NCBI GenBank assembly: GCA_027083655.1
Contig: JALWNS010000142.1
Coordinates: forward strand, 1 to 23,093
Source of the DNA: Bacteroidales bacterium
GTDB lineage: Bacteria; Bacteroidota; Bacteroidia; Bacteroidales; S143-33
Direction: 5' to 3'
Length of the DNA stretch: 23,093 bases
Shown: positions 1 to 7,802 of the stretch, piece by piece
Layout: every line of letters starts with the position of its first letter
Numbering within the stretch: the stretch's first letter is position 1
Notes under the pieces: model-generated
Told to the model about the DNA's origin: nothing
Seen by the model: only the letters and a program-made list of their open reading frames with translations
Databases searched by the model: none
Translations under genes and position numbers: made by a program

Positions 1-977
1 GAAATATCTACACTCTCTATATATTTTGAAGCATCAACGAGCCTATTACGTGTCGAGGCAAAATCATTGTTTATATATACGTGTATCTGTTTAATCTGCC
101 CTGTTGGGATGTCATAATAATAAAGATATCCGCCTTTTTCGAAAACAATCTTGTCTCCGCCAATTGACGGGAATTTTATATCAAAATCAGTAAAGTCGGT
201 TACCTTCTTAGTCTCTTTGGTTTTCAGGTCAAAAACAAACAAATTCATAGTGCGGTCCCGGTCAGAGGCAAAGAAAATCTTATCCTCATACCACATCGGG
301 AAAATATCCTGCGCAGGGTTCTCAAACAAACGATCTGCCTTGCCGGTTGTATAGTCATAAACCCATATATCATCCGCCATACCACCACGGTAATATTTCC
401 ATGTACGGAACTCACGGAATATGCGGTTAAAAGCTAATTTCTTTCCATCAGGAGAGAATGAGCAAAAACCACCATCCTGGATAGGCACTTCCTCTGGCAA
501 ATTGCCTTCGAGATCTACTGTGAATAATTGCCCACGGAAAGAATTAAAAGAGTGCATCCGGGAACGGAAAATTATCTTCTTACTGTCTGGTGTCCATCCC
601 ATAACAATATTATTCGGACCCATACGGTCTGCCACATCATCCCTGGTCAGAGTAGCTGTATAAGTCAACCTCTTTGGTACACCACCGTCTATAGGCATTA
701 CATAAACTTCGGTATTGCCGTCGTACTGTCCTGTAAAGGCTATCCATTTACCATCTGGCGATATTTTGGCAAACATCTCAAAGCCAGGGTGGGATGTCAA
801 CCTTCTTGCTACACCGCCATTGATGTTCACAATATAGAGATCACCTGCATAGGTAAAAACAACTTTATCTCCTCTTACATTTGGAAAGCGCAAAAGACGC
901 GCCTCTTCAGTGCTTTGCGCTATCAAAGACCAAGCACTAACTATTGTCAGAAGCAAAAAAACAAAAAGTCTCCTCAT
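1..977 (-). CDS. Tricorn-like S41 protease, N-terminal part (runs off window)
   Basis: The reading frame opens with ATG at 977 and stays open to base 1, giving about 325 residues of a longer protein. Residues 1-22 form a signal peptide (MRR, then a hydrophobic stretch ending SLIAQS), so the product is exported, probably to the periplasm. The rest shows repeated TolB/PD40-type beta-propeller motifs, for example ISPDGKWIAF near residue 73 and FSPDGKKLAF near residue 174, and a YYRGGMADDIWVYD stretch typical of tricorn-type S41 peptidases. In that family the propeller gates peptides toward a C-terminal PDZ and serine protease domain; that part lies outside the window, so catalysis cannot be checked. 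A good promoter lies at 1006-1036. A plain TolB-like propeller protein is the alternative. Confidence 0.82.
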   Translation of the reverse strand, partial: MRRLFVFLLLTIVSAWSLIAQSTEEARLLRFPNVRGDKVVFTYAGDLYIVNINGGVARRLTSHPGFEMFAKISPDGKWIAFTGQYDGNTEVYVMPIDGGVPKRLTYTATLTRDDVADRMGPNNIVMGWTPDSKKIIFRSRMHSFNSFRGQLFTVDLEGNLPEEVPIQDGGFCSFSPDGKKLAFNRIFREFRTWKYYRGGMADDIWVYDYTTGKADRLFENPAQDIFPMWYEDKIFFASDRDRTMNLFVFDLKTKETKKVTDFTDFDIKFPSIGGDKIVFEKGGYLYYYDIPTGQIKQIHVYINNDFASTRNRLVDASKYIESVDI

Positions 978-1005
978 ATTGCTAAAATTTAAACATTTGC
1001 TTAAA

Positions 1006-1036
1006 CAAATTTAAAAGCATAAAACAAGCATGCAAA
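1006..1036 (-). promoter_or_regulatory. Bacteroidota-type promoter for the tricorn-like gene
   Basis: On the minus strand, TTTG (1036-1033) is followed after exactly 19 nt by TAAATTTG (1013-1006), matching the Bacteroides primary-sigma consensus TTTG/TAnnTTTG in both boxes and spacing. Transcription should begin near 1000, leaving a leader of roughly 20-25 nt before the ATG at 977. The gene is therefore likely transcribed separately from the EamA gene upstream. Confidence 0.65.
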
Positions 1037-1144
1037 CTTTTAGCCTAATCAATGCGAGTTTTTAAGTTTTTTAAGTTAATACGTGATACAACAAAGAGGC
1101 TTTTTCACCTGCATATTGCACTAAAAAAATTATGATTTAAAATT

Positions 1145-1171
1145 AACCAGGTCTTTTTATTTTCCCTGGCT
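1145..1171 (-). terminator. Possible weak terminator overlapping the end of the EamA gene
   Basis: On the minus strand, AGCCAGG (1171-1165) can pair with CCTGGTT (1151-1145), 7 bp with one G-U pair, across a 13-nt loop that contains the stop codon. The following sequence TTAATTTTAAATC is U-rich but broken. It sits in the right place to end the glycosyltransferase/transporter transcript. The long loop and poor U-tract make it a weak call. Confidence 0.25.
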
Positions 1172-2044
1172 CTTCTCAGTTTTCTCTATCATGATACCTA
1201 AGATAATAAGCACTAAGCCTAAGAAGGTCGTGAAATATAACTTCTCCCCTAAAATAAAGTGAATGAATACCAGAGACAAGAAAGGCGATAGAAACACAAG
1301 ATTGCTTATTTTTGCCGAAGAACTAGTCAGGTTCATTGCCATCATCCACAAATAAAAAGTAACACCCATCTCAAATAGTCCAATATATACAGGCCCTATA
1401 AGATGCCAATCTATTGCGAAATCATATCCTCGTGCAACAATCATTATTATAAATAAGTAGATTGTACCAAAAAAGAAGCTCATAAACAATTTAAGCACCT
1501 CATCTCGACGGTCCCTGACGTTAAAAATCCAGAATAGAGCCCAGAAAACAGAGCTTGCCACTGCCAGGCCTGCCCCCAATGGTTGTTCAATCTTCAGTGC
1601 ACCCAGCCTTCCCTGTGTAGCAATAACAAAGGCACCCAAAAAACCTATTATCACCCCTATAACCTGCCGTCCTGTGAGCTTCTGCTTCAATAATGGCACA
1701 GACAAAAGGGATAGCACTATAGTCCAAGTATAATTAAGAGGCTGGGCCACTTGCGCAGGTAGCATATCATAAGCCTTAAACAGGACAAGATAATAAGCAG
1801 TAGGGGAAATCAAGCCCATTATAGCTGAATTTCTAAAATCTCTACGGCTCTGGGCAAACACACTTCTCCAACGTCCTGTAAATAACAGAATAAGCGAAAA
1901 TATAACCACGCTTGTCAGGCTGGAGAGAAAGATTAGTTGCAATGGTGAATAAACCCGCAGCGATAGCTTAAAGGCAGTTGCTACGGTAGACCAGAAAAAC
2001 ACAGAGCTTAGAGCAAATAAATATGCTTTAGTCTGTTTTTTCAT
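1157..2044 (-). CDS. EamA/DMT-family membrane transporter
   Basis: This 295-residue protein is almost entirely hydrophobic and fits the ten-helix, two-repeat architecture of EamA (drug/metabolite transporter) permeases. The first repeat covers about residues 5-145 and the second about 155-290, with short charged links such as RSVFAQSRRDFR and IFNVRDRRDEV between helices. It acts in the inner membrane. The substrate cannot be read from sequence, since DMT members export amino acids, sugars, nucleotides or metabolites. Its ATG at 2044 lies inside the 3' end of the glycosyltransferase gene (17-nt overlap, different frame), so the two are co-transcribed and probably translationally coupled. Confidence 0.85.
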   Translation of the reverse strand: MKKQTKAYLFALSSVFFWSTVATAFKLSLRVYSPLQLIFLSSLTSVVIFSLILLFTGRWRSVFAQSRRDFRNSAIMGLISPTAYYLVLFKAYDMLPAQVAQPLNYTWTIVLSLLSVPLLKQKLTGRQVIGVIIGFLGAFVIATQGRLGALKIEQPLGAGLAVASSVFWALFWIFNVRDRRDEVLKLFMSFFFGTIYLFIIMIVARGYDFAIDWHLIGPVYIGLFEMGVTFYLWMMAMNLTSSSAKISNLVFLSPFLSLVFIHFILGEKLYFTTFLGLVLIILGIMIEKTEKSQGK

Positions 2045-3260
2045 TCATTAGCTCTTTAAAAATTTCAATATATTTCTCAGACAGGTGTTCGTAGCTCATG
2101 TTTTTCTCTAGATACTCTTTGCCACGGCGGCCCATCTCATCAAGTTCTGACTTTGGCTTGTGGGAATATTCTATAATTTTCTCGGCTAAAATCCCAGGTT
2201 TTTCGGCAGGCAACATCTCACCACATTTCACCTCAGAGACAACATCCGAATCACACGAGCAAGATACAAGAATTGGACGGGCAGAATACAGATAATCTAC
2301 CCATTTATTAGGAGAAATACCGTATTTGTAAATATGCCTATCCCTGAGCGTATGTACCAGAATATCACATTTTTCCAGGAACGACACAACCTGGTTCTTA
2401 TGCACACGTGGTAAGAAAATCATATTATCAAGTCCCTGCGCCATTTTTATAATTTTCTCTTTCTCGGGACCATCACCCAATAAAGCTAAAACAATATGGT
2501 CTGCGCCTTTTTCCTTAAGAATTCGTGCTACTTCCACCAGCTGCTCTAGTTTATATGCTAGATTAAAACCGCCTGCAAAACCAACGAGGAACTTATCTTT
2601 GGGCAACTTTTCCTCTACTTCTGGCGGTAGAGGCTTTAAATTATTCATAAATTCGGGATCATAACCCTGGCCAATATGCTTAAACCTGAAAGGCTTGTCA
2701 ATTACCTCCTTAACATGTAAATCCAGGCGGGGCATGGTGCCTACAATGTAATCAGCGTTCTCATAAGCTTTTTTCTCGACCCAGGCAAGGAATTTTACTG
2801 CAGGATTTGCTGGTGAAACATTCATCAAGTCAACCAACGACATTGGCCATATATCTCTTACTTCGAATACGAATTTTGCACCATATTTTTTCTTAAAGCT
2901 TATGGCCGTGAGTGCCGTCAACAGGGACAGAGATGAGACCAAGATTATATCAGGCTTTTCAAGCTTCAACTTACGTGGAGCTCGAGCTAACATATATTCA
3001 AAAACAAACCAGCTAATTATACGCTTCAGGTTGGCACCCATTCTAATTTTTGGCCCCTTTAGCACAATATACTTAAATCCATCAATGTTTCTAACCCAGG
3101 CGAAACCTTTAACTTTTTTATATGAAATAGAAGAGGCCGACGAGATTGAGGTCACATCAATACCTTTTCGGGCAAAGTACTTAGAGAAGAAGTAATGACG
3201 GGTGACAAAAAAGCTATCCTGCGGCACTTCGAAGTACTTAGCTATAAACCAAAGTCTCAT
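2028..3260 (-). CDS. GT4-type glycosyltransferase (WbuB-like)
   Basis: This 410-residue cytoplasmic or membrane-associated GT-B glycosyltransferase probably moves a sugar from an activated nucleotide donor onto a surface glycan or glycolipid precursor. The N-terminal acceptor domain has FFSKYFARKGIDVT near residue 24 and EVRDIWPMSL at 133-142, a signature of WbuB-like GT4 enzymes. The C-terminal donor domain has VGFAGGFN at 226-233, LGDGPEKE at 261-268 and YKYGISPNKWVDYLYSARP at 311-329. In that last motif the usual E of the E-x7-E pair appears as D322, a conservative change. It lies 85 nt beyond rplQ and is separated from it by a strong terminator. Donor and acceptor are unknown. Confidence 0.84.
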   Translation of the reverse strand: MRLWFIAKYFEVPQDSFFVTRHYFFSKYFARKGIDVTSISSASSISYKKVKGFAWVRNIDGFKYIVLKGPKIRMGANLKRIISWFVFEYMLARAPRKLKLEKPDIILVSSLSLLTALTAISFKKKYGAKFVFEVRDIWPMSLVDLMNVSPANPAVKFLAWVEKKAYENADYIVGTMPRLDLHVKEVIDKPFRFKHIGQGYDPEFMNNLKPLPPEVEEKLPKDKFLVGFAGGFNLAYKLEQLVEVARILKEKGADHIVLALLGDGPEKEKIIKMAQGLDNMIFLPRVHKNQVVSFLEKCDILVHTLRDRHIYKYGISPNKWVDYLYSARPILVSCSCDSDVVSEVKCGEMLPAEKPGILAEKIIEYSHKPKSELDEMGRRGKEYLEKNMSYEHLSEKYIEIFKELMNEKTD

Positions 3261-3280
3261 AAAACAACCTTTTGAAATTC

Positions 3281-3313
3281 AGAAAACAAAAAAGCCCAGC
3301 AAAGGCTGGGCTT
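3281..3313 (-). terminator. Intrinsic terminator of the ribosomal protein cluster
   Basis: On the minus strand, AAGCCCAGC (3313-3305), loop CTTT, and GCTGGGCTT (3300-3292) form a perfect 9-bp stem with six G-C pairs. It is followed directly by a U-tract (TTTTGTTTTCT, 3291-3281). It begins 32 nt after the rplQ stop codon and marks the end of the supercluster. On the plus strand no U-run follows, so it should act one way only. Confidence 0.9.
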
Positions 3314-3321
3314 CAAATATA
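3314..3321 (-). promoter_or_regulatory. Candidate -7 element for the glycosyltransferase operon
   Basis: TATATTTG on the minus strand (3321-3314) matches TAnnTTTG, but no TTG or TTTG is found 18-21 nt upstream. It directly abuts the rplQ terminator, so a transcript starting about 7 nt downstream would begin inside the first arm of that hairpin and could not form it. This is the only consensus-like box between rplQ and the glycosyltransferase gene. The region is A/T-rich, so chance is a fair explanation. Confidence 0.3.
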
Positions 3322-3345
3322 TAATTTTTATCGAGAAAATACGCA

Positions 3346-3963
3346 TTATTCGTTTTCTTCTTTCTTTTCACCGTTATCTTCTGCTTTGTTCTCCTCAGTT
3401 TCGTGCTGTTCGTTTTTTTCTTCTACTTGTGGGTCTTGTGGCTGTTCTTGTGTTTCTTCTGCCTGTGTCTGTTCTGCTGTAGTCTCTTCTACAGGTTCTT
3501 CGACTGCTACTTGTTCTTCGCTAACAGCTTTTTTCTTGCTACCGCCACGTCTTACACGACGTTTTTTCTCTCCGGCAGTAGCAGCTGGATTCTGGGTATA
3601 TACTTCATTAAAGTCAACAAGCTCAATAAGAGCCATTTCTGCACCATCACCCTTACGAGGGCCAAGCTTAAGGATTCGAGTATAGCCACCTGGCCGGTTT
3701 TCTGCCCTCTTTGCTACTTCACGGAAAAGTTCTGTAACAGCGTATTTATTACGTAAATAACGGAATGCTATACGACGGTTATGTGTAGTATCTTCTTTAG
3801 CGCGTGTGATAAGCGGCTCTATAAAACGACGCAATTCTTTTGCTTTTGGCAATGTAGTTTTTATTCTCTTGTGCATGATTAGAGCCACTGCCAGATTGGA
3901 CATCAGAGCCTTACGGTGCTCAGCTTTTCGTCCTAAATGATTGAATTTCTTTCTGTGTCTCAT
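3346..3963 (-). CDS. rplQ: 50S ribosomal protein L17 with long acidic C-terminal tail
   Basis: Residues 1-120 are a standard L17 core ([20 protein letters not shown] at the start, [24 protein letters not shown] at 88-111 in two adjoining pieces), which binds 23S rRNA near the exit-tunnel side of the 50S subunit. At 205 residues it is far longer than the 115-130 usual for L17. The extra part is a basic linker (132-145, KKRRVRRGG and KKK) followed by a tail, 149-205, in which 23 of 57 residues are Asp or Glu and most others are Gln, Thr, Pro or Asn. The tail looks disordered. It is the last gene of the cluster, 43 nt after rpoA, and is followed by a strong terminator. Confidence 0.96.
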   Translation of the reverse strand: MRHRKKFNHLGRKAEHRKALMSNLAVALIMHKRIKTTLPKAKELRRFIEPLITRAKEDTTHNRRIAFRYLRNKYAVTELFREVAKRAENRPGGYTRILKLGPRKGDGAEMALIELVDFNEVYTQNPAATAGEKKRRVRRGGSKKKAVSEEQVAVEEPVEETTAEQTQAEETQEQPQDPQVEEKNEQHETEENKAEDNGEKKEENE

Positions 3964-4006
3964 TTGCTCAAAGGTTTAACAATTAGTTTGATAACAACAA
4001 GATAAA

Positions 4007-5008
4007 TTATTCGCTTTCTTCGTCTAACTTATATTTAGACACATCCATTCCGAAGTCTAGGCTATAATTATCAAGCAATTCTTCGATCTCTGCCAATGAC
4101 TTCTTACCAAAGTTACGGAACTTAAGCAAATCTTCTTTCTGGTATTGTACCAGATCTCCAAGTGTGTTTACACCTGCTGCTTTCAGACAGTTTAATGCAC
4201 GAACCGACAGGTCAAGGTCTACAAGGCGCTTTTTAAGGATCTGCCTCATGTGTAGAATTTCTTCATCCAATTCTTCTTCTCGCTGTTTTTCTTCTTCTTC
4301 AATTGTAATCTTCTCGTCAGAGAAGAGCAAGAAGTGCTGGATTAGAATTTTAGCTGCTTCTTTCAAAGCCTCCTTGGGATGAATAGAACCATCGGTCTTT
4401 ATTTCGATGATAAGTTTCTCATAGTCTGTCTTCTGGCCTACACGATAATCTTCTACACTATACTTAACATGGCGTATTGGTGTAAAAATTGAATCTATAG
4501 CTATTGTGCCAAATGGCATATTATCTGTTTCATTGGCCTCAGACATAACATAACCTCTTCCTTTCTCTATTTCAACAGTCATTTCTAGTCTCACACTTGG
4601 CTCAAGGTGCGCGATAACAAGGTCTTTGTTTATTACCTCATAAACCCTGAGATACTCATCAAGGTCACCTGCCTTGAATTCTTCCTGTCCTGTTATAACA
4701 AGACTAATTTTCTCGTAATTTTCGTCAGTATTAAGCTTTTTCTTGAATCTTACTTGCTTGAGGTTCAAGACAATATCAGTAACATCTTCCAAAACACCGG
4801 GTATAGCTGTAAACTCATGGTCTACACCTTCTATTTTAATTCGGGTGATAGCATACCCTTCCAGTGAAGAGAGCAAAACTCTCCTAACTGCATTTCCGAT
4901 TGTATGCCCGAATCCCGGTTCTAGTGGACGAAATTCAAATATGCCGTGAAAATCATCGGCTTCTATCATTACGACCTTATCAGGTCTTTGGAATTCTAAA
5001 AGAGCCAT
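4007..5008 (-). CDS. rpoA: DNA-directed RNA polymerase subunit alpha
   Basis: The 333-residue alpha subunit nucleates RNA polymerase assembly and contacts promoter DNA and activators. The N-terminal domain (about 1-235) holds the dimerisation stretch [19 protein letters not shown] (33-51). A charged linker, very rich in Glu (237-250), leads to the C-terminal domain (about 262-315) with [12 protein letters not shown] and FGKKSLAEI. The residues that in E. coli contact UP-element DNA are preserved here as R270, N273, G301, K303 and S304. It is separated from rpsD by 80 nt containing a terminator-like hairpin (5045-5072), so its expression may be set below that of the ribosomal genes upstream. 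Confidence 0.98.
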   Translation of the reverse strand: MALLEFQRPDKVVMIEADDFHGIFEFRPLEPGFGHTIGNAVRRVLLSSLEGYAITRIKIEGVDHEFTAIPGVLEDVTDIVLNLKQVRFKKKLNTDENYEKISLVITGQEEFKAGDLDEYLRVYEVINKDLVIAHLEPSVRLEMTVEIEKGRGYVMSEANETDNMPFGTIAIDSIFTPIRHVKYSVEDYRVGQKTDYEKLIIEIKTDGSIHPKEALKEAAKILIQHFLLFSDEKITIEEEEKQREEELDEEILHMRQILKKRLVDLDLSVRALNCLKAAGVNTLGDLVQYQKEDLLKFRNFGKKSLAEIEELLDNYSLDFGMDVSKYKLDEESE

Positions 5009-5034
5009 ATAGTCTCTCTATTTTTTTATTTTTA

Positions 5035-5072
5035 ACAAAAAAGAGTCTGTCATCTAAGCACAGATGACAGAC
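5035..5072 (-). terminator. Terminator/attenuator-like hairpin between rpsD and rpoA
   Basis: On the minus strand, GTCTGTCATCT (5072-5062), loop GTGCTT (5061-5056) and AGATGACAGAC (5055-5045) form a perfect 11-bp stem. TCTTTTTTGTT follows, containing six consecutive U. The structure starts 16 nt after the rpsD stop and ends about 36 nt before the rpoA ATG. It has every element of an intrinsic terminator yet lies inside the operon, with no convincing promoter between it and rpoA. Partial termination (attenuation) or 3'-end protection after processing are the reasonable roles. Confidence 0.75.
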
Positions 5073-5088
5073 CAAAATATGGAATTTT

Positions 5089-5697
5089 TTACTTAGAGTA
5101 CAACTCAACGATGAGCAGCTCGTTAATGTTCTCTGGAATTTCCTCGCGTGTTGGACGATAAAGAAACTTACCTGCTAGCAAATTCTCATCCCACTCAAGC
5201 CATGGATATTTATTAGCTCTCTTAGACTTAATCGATTCTTGGATAACTTCCAGAGTCTTTGATTTCTCACGAACTGCAATAATGTCACCTTCTTTCAGAA
5301 GGTAAGAAGGTATATTAACTACTTTTCCGTTAACGAGTATATGTTTGTGTGATACTAGCTGACGTGCCGCTGGACGTGAAGGAGCAATACCTAAACGGTA
5401 TACTACATTATCAAGACGAGATTCTAATAGCTGCAACAGGATCTCACCTGTTTTGCCCTTCATTCTCTGAGCCTTCTTGAACAAATTACGGAACTGACGC
5501 TCGTAAAGACCATAAATATACTTGGCTTTCTGCTTTTCGTTCAACTGCATTCCGTAGACTGACTGCTTACGACGTTTACGTGCACGACCATGCAATCCTG
5601 GAGGATATTTACGGCGTTCGAAATGCTTATCTGGTCCGTAAATAGGCTCACCGAAACGTCTAGCTATTTTTGTTTTTGGTCCTGTATATCTTCCCAT
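5089..5697 (-). CDS. rpsD: 30S ribosomal protein S4 (zinc-free form)
   Basis: S4 is a primary 16S rRNA-binding protein that starts assembly of the 30S body; in many bacteria it also represses its own operon. The 202-residue product has the S4 N-terminal domain ([17 protein letters not shown]) and the S4 RNA-binding fold from about 92 to 155 ([40 protein letters not shown]). There is no cysteine anywhere, so the N-terminal zinc knuckle of the C+ type is missing. It lies 25 nt after rpsK and is followed by the hairpin at 5045-5072. Confidence 0.98.
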   Translation of the reverse strand: MGRYTGPKTKIARRFGEPIYGPDKHFERRKYPPGLHGRARKRRKQSVYGMQLNEKQKAKYIYGLYERQFRNLFKKAQRMKGKTGEILLQLLESRLDNVVYRLGIAPSRPAARQLVSHKHILVNGKVVNIPSYLLKEGDIIAVREKSKTLEVIQESIKSKRANKYPWLEWDENLLAGKFLYRPTREEIPENINELLIVELYSK

Positions 5698-5722
5698 GCT
5701 TTCAAAATTTTTTAATTAATAA

Positions 5723-6115
5723 TTATACACGACGACGTTTTGGTGGACGACAACCATTATGTGGTATCGGTGTAACGTCAATAATTTCTGTCACCTCTAT
5801 ACCAGCTGCTGCAATTGCTCTTATAGCAGCCTCGCGTCCATTACCTGGTCCCTTAACATATACTTTGACCTTGCGCAGACCTAAAGCATACGCTTCTTTA
5901 GCACAATCTGTTGCTGCAACCTGGGCAGCATAAGGAGTATTCTTTTTTGACCCTTTGAAGCCCATTTTTCCTGCTGATGACCAGCTTATGGTCTGACCCT
6001 GAGTATTTGTCAAGGTAATAATTATATTATTGAAAGAAGAATGAATATGGGCTTCACCGATAGGCTCTACTACGACCTTCTTCTTACGTTTGGTCTGTTT
6101 TGTTTTCTTAGCCAT
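5723..6115 (-). CDS. rpsK: 30S ribosomal protein S11
   Basis: S11 sits on the 30S platform and helps shape the mRNA exit region near the E site. The 130-residue sequence is diagnostic: [19 protein letters not shown] near the start, [21 protein letters not shown] in two pieces mid-protein, [16 protein letters not shown], and the C-terminal [15 protein letters not shown]. The Lys-rich N-terminus ([12 protein letters not shown]) is usual for the family. It is 19 nt downstream of rpsM. Confidence 0.98.
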   Translation of the reverse strand: MAKKTKQTKRKKKVVVEPIGEAHIHSSFNNIIITLTNTQGQTISWSSAGKMGFKGSKKNTPYAAQVAATDCAKEAYALGLRKVKVYVKGPGNGREAAIRAIAAAGIEVTEIIDVTPIPHNGCRPPKRRRV

Positions 6116-6134
6116 AGGATTAACTAAATTTTAA

Positions 6135-6512
6135 TTATTTACGAGGTGCTTTCTTCTTGTTAGCAACTGTCTTACGCTTACCCTTACGTGTACGGGCATT
6201 AGTACGTGTACGCTGTCCTCTTACAGGTAATCCAAGACGATGACGTATGCCACGGTAACAACCGATCTCCATCAAACGCTTAATATTCAACTGAACACGG
6301 GTACGTAGAGCACCTTCAAGTGTGTAATCCGCTACTACCTGTCGTATACGTGCTATCTGATCATCGTCCCACTCTTTAACCTTAAGCTCTGGGTCAACCC
6401 CAGCTTTCTCAAGTATCTCAAGAGCACGAGAGCGCCCTATGCCGTAAATATATGTAAGCGCAATCTTGCCTCTCTTTTCTTTTGGTAAATCAACACCAAC
6501 TATACGTGCCAT
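6135..6512 (-). CDS. rpsM: 30S ribosomal protein S13
   Basis: S13 is in the 30S head, bridges to the 50S subunit and touches P-site tRNA with its basic tail. The 125-residue product shows [20 protein letters not shown], the helix-turn region [31 protein letters not shown] and a highly basic C-terminus ending KKKAPRK. It is the first gene of the alpha segment and is preceded by a 95-nt spacer containing its own promoter, so it can be expressed independently of the spc genes. Confidence 0.98.
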   Translation of the reverse strand: MARIVGVDLPKEKRGKIALTYIYGIGRSRALEILEKAGVDPELKVKEWDDDQIARIRQVVADYTLEGALRTRVQLNIKRLMEIGCYRGIRHRLGLPVRGQRTRTNARTRKGKRKTVANKKKAPRK

Positions 6513-6560
6513 TTGTTAATGATTTGATTAAGTTAAACTTTGGTTTTTATAAGCAGAGTG

Positions 6561-6591
6561 CAAAATTAAACTTTTTACCAAGAAAAACAAA
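6561..6591 (-). promoter_or_regulatory. Internal promoter for the rpsM-rpsK-rpsD-rpoA-rplQ segment
   Basis: In the 95-nt rpmJ-rpsM spacer the minus strand reads TTTG (6591-6588), 19 nt, TAATTTTG (6568-6561), then C. Both boxes and the spacing match the Bacteroidota primary-sigma consensus TTTG-N19-TAnnTTTG. The start would be near 6554, giving a leader of about 40 nt before the rpsM ATG. This marks the old spc/alpha operon boundary. Confidence 0.68.
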
Positions 6592-6607
6592 GAAATAATC
6601 ATAAAAA

Positions 6608-6727
6608 TTATTTACCCTGGCGCTGCTTGAAGCGCGGATTTTTCTTGTTAATGATATACACTCTTCCCTTACGACGGACAATCTTGTCCTCTGGATGACG
6701 CTTTTTTACTGATACTCTTACTTTCAT
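6608..6727 (-). CDS. rpmJ: 50S ribosomal protein L36 (cysteine-free form)
   Basis: A 39-codon frame opens with ATG at 6727 and reads [19 protein letters not shown], then [20 protein letters not shown], an unmistakable L36 in the usual place between infA and rpsM. L36 is a tiny protein of the 50S subunit. All four positions that carry the zinc ligands (CxxC-x12-CxxxxH in C+ forms) are replaced; even the single Cys often left in C- forms is Asp here (PEDK). It lies 35 nt after infA. Confidence 0.95.
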   Translation of the reverse strand: MKVRVSVKKRHPEDKIVRRKGRVYIINKKNPRFKQRQGK

Positions 6728-6762
6728 TTTATTATGTTTTTTAACGTTTTACTCTATATAAG

Positions 6763-6978
6763 CTATAAACGGCGAACAATACGACCATTATTCAGGTCAT
6801 AAGGACTTAACTCTACCCTGACCCTGTCGCCAGGAAGAATACGAATATAATTCATTCTCATCTTACCTGATAAATGCGCAACAATCTCATGGCCCATGTC
6901 GAGTTTCACTCTAAAACGTCCGTTTGCTAATGCTTCCAAAACTTCCCCTTCTTGTACTATGTGTTTTTGTTTAGACAT
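6763..6978 (-). CDS. infA: Translation initiation factor IF-1
   Basis: IF-1 is a single OB-fold protein that occupies the 30S A site during initiation and helps IF-2 and IF-3. The 71-residue length is typical. Motifs seen are [18 protein letters not shown] at 9-26, [19 protein letters not shown] and [17 protein letters not shown] at the C-terminus. It follows map by 17 nt and precedes rpmJ, the classic end of the spc segment. Confidence 0.98.
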   Translation of the reverse strand: MSKQKHIVQEGEVLEALANGRFRVKLDMGHEIVAHLSGKMRMNYIRILPGDRVRVELSPYDLNNGRIVRRL

Positions 6979-6995
6979 ATTATTATTTTTTGGTT

Positions 6996-7790
6996 TTATG
7001 GTGCTGAGATATTATCATTCTGGTTAATGGCCTCGTAAATATAATCAAAAGTTGATAAAATATCTGCCCCTTTTTCGTCAACTGCCACAGATAATTCATA
7101 ATGTGCTGCAGGTTTGCCATCTGCCGTACGGACTGTCCAACCGTCTTTTTCTATATAAATTTTGTGCGTACCCATGTTAACCATGGGCTCTATAGCCAAT
7201 GTCATACCTTTTTTCAACCTCTTCCCATAACCTCTGATGCCATAATTAGGTACTGCAGGCTCTTCGTGAAGGTAGCGCCCTACACCATGTCCTGTCATCT
7301 CACGAACCACAGAAAAACCAAACTTTTTGACGTATGACTCAATGGCATAGCCAATGTCCCCTATCCTATTACCTGGCTTTACCTGCTCAATACCACGATA
7401 CAGAGCCTCTTTTGTGACTTTCATTAATGTCCACACCCCTGCAGGTACTTCACCTACTGCATAAGTAAAAGCGCTATCTGAATGGTAACCATTCAGGTTT
7501 ATTCCACAATCGATTGAGACAATATCACCTTCTTTTATTTCATAGTCTCCTGGGATACCGTGTATTACAACATCATTTACAGAAATACAGAGGGTAGCTG
7601 GGTACCCTCTGTATTTCAAGAAAGATGGCTTACCGCCATGATCCATTATAAATTCGTATGCTAGCTTGTCTAGCTCTATAGTCTTAATACCAGGCTTTAT
7701 AGCTTTTGCTAATTCTCCATGTAACTGTCCTAGTAGTATATTACTCTTACGTATCTGCTCTATTTCCTCTTCGCTCTTTATAATAATCAT
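6996..7790 (-). CDS. map: Type I methionine aminopeptidase
   Basis: This enzyme removes the initiator methionine from new proteins when the second residue is small. The 264-residue product has the full di-metal site: D94 (SIDCGIN), D105 (YHSDSAFT), H168 (MTGHGVG), E201 (LAIEPMV) and E232 (HYELSVAV), plus the substrate-binding H77 (VIHGIP). There is no N-terminal zinc-finger extension, so it is a type Ia-like cytoplasmic form. It lies 12 nt after secY. adk, which often sits between secY and map in other bacteria, is absent. Confidence 0.98.
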   Translation of the reverse strand: MIIIKSEEEIEQIRKSNILLGQLHGELAKAIKPGIKTIELDKLAYEFIMDHGGKPSFLKYRGYPATLCISVNDVVIHGIPGDYEIKEGDIVSIDCGINLNGYHSDSAFTYAVGEVPAGVWTLMKVTKEALYRGIEQVKPGNRIGDIGYAIESYVKKFGFSVVREMTGHGVGRYLHEEPAVPNYGIRGYGKRLKKGMTLAIEPMVNMGTHKIYIEKDGWTVRTADGKPAAHYELSVAVDEKGADILSTFDYIYEAINQNDNISAP

Positions 7791-7802
7791 GCTTTGCCCA
7801 TT

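Noticed and set aside
528..992. 154-codon open frame on the plus strand
   Set aside because: It is antisense to the tricorn-like gene, whose signal peptide and propeller motifs read clearly on the minus strand.
3272..3756. Ser/Cys/Phe-rich open frames on the plus strand
   Set aside because: These are the complement of the low-complexity GAA/GAG-rich tail of rplQ; the composition is a by-product of the acidic tail.
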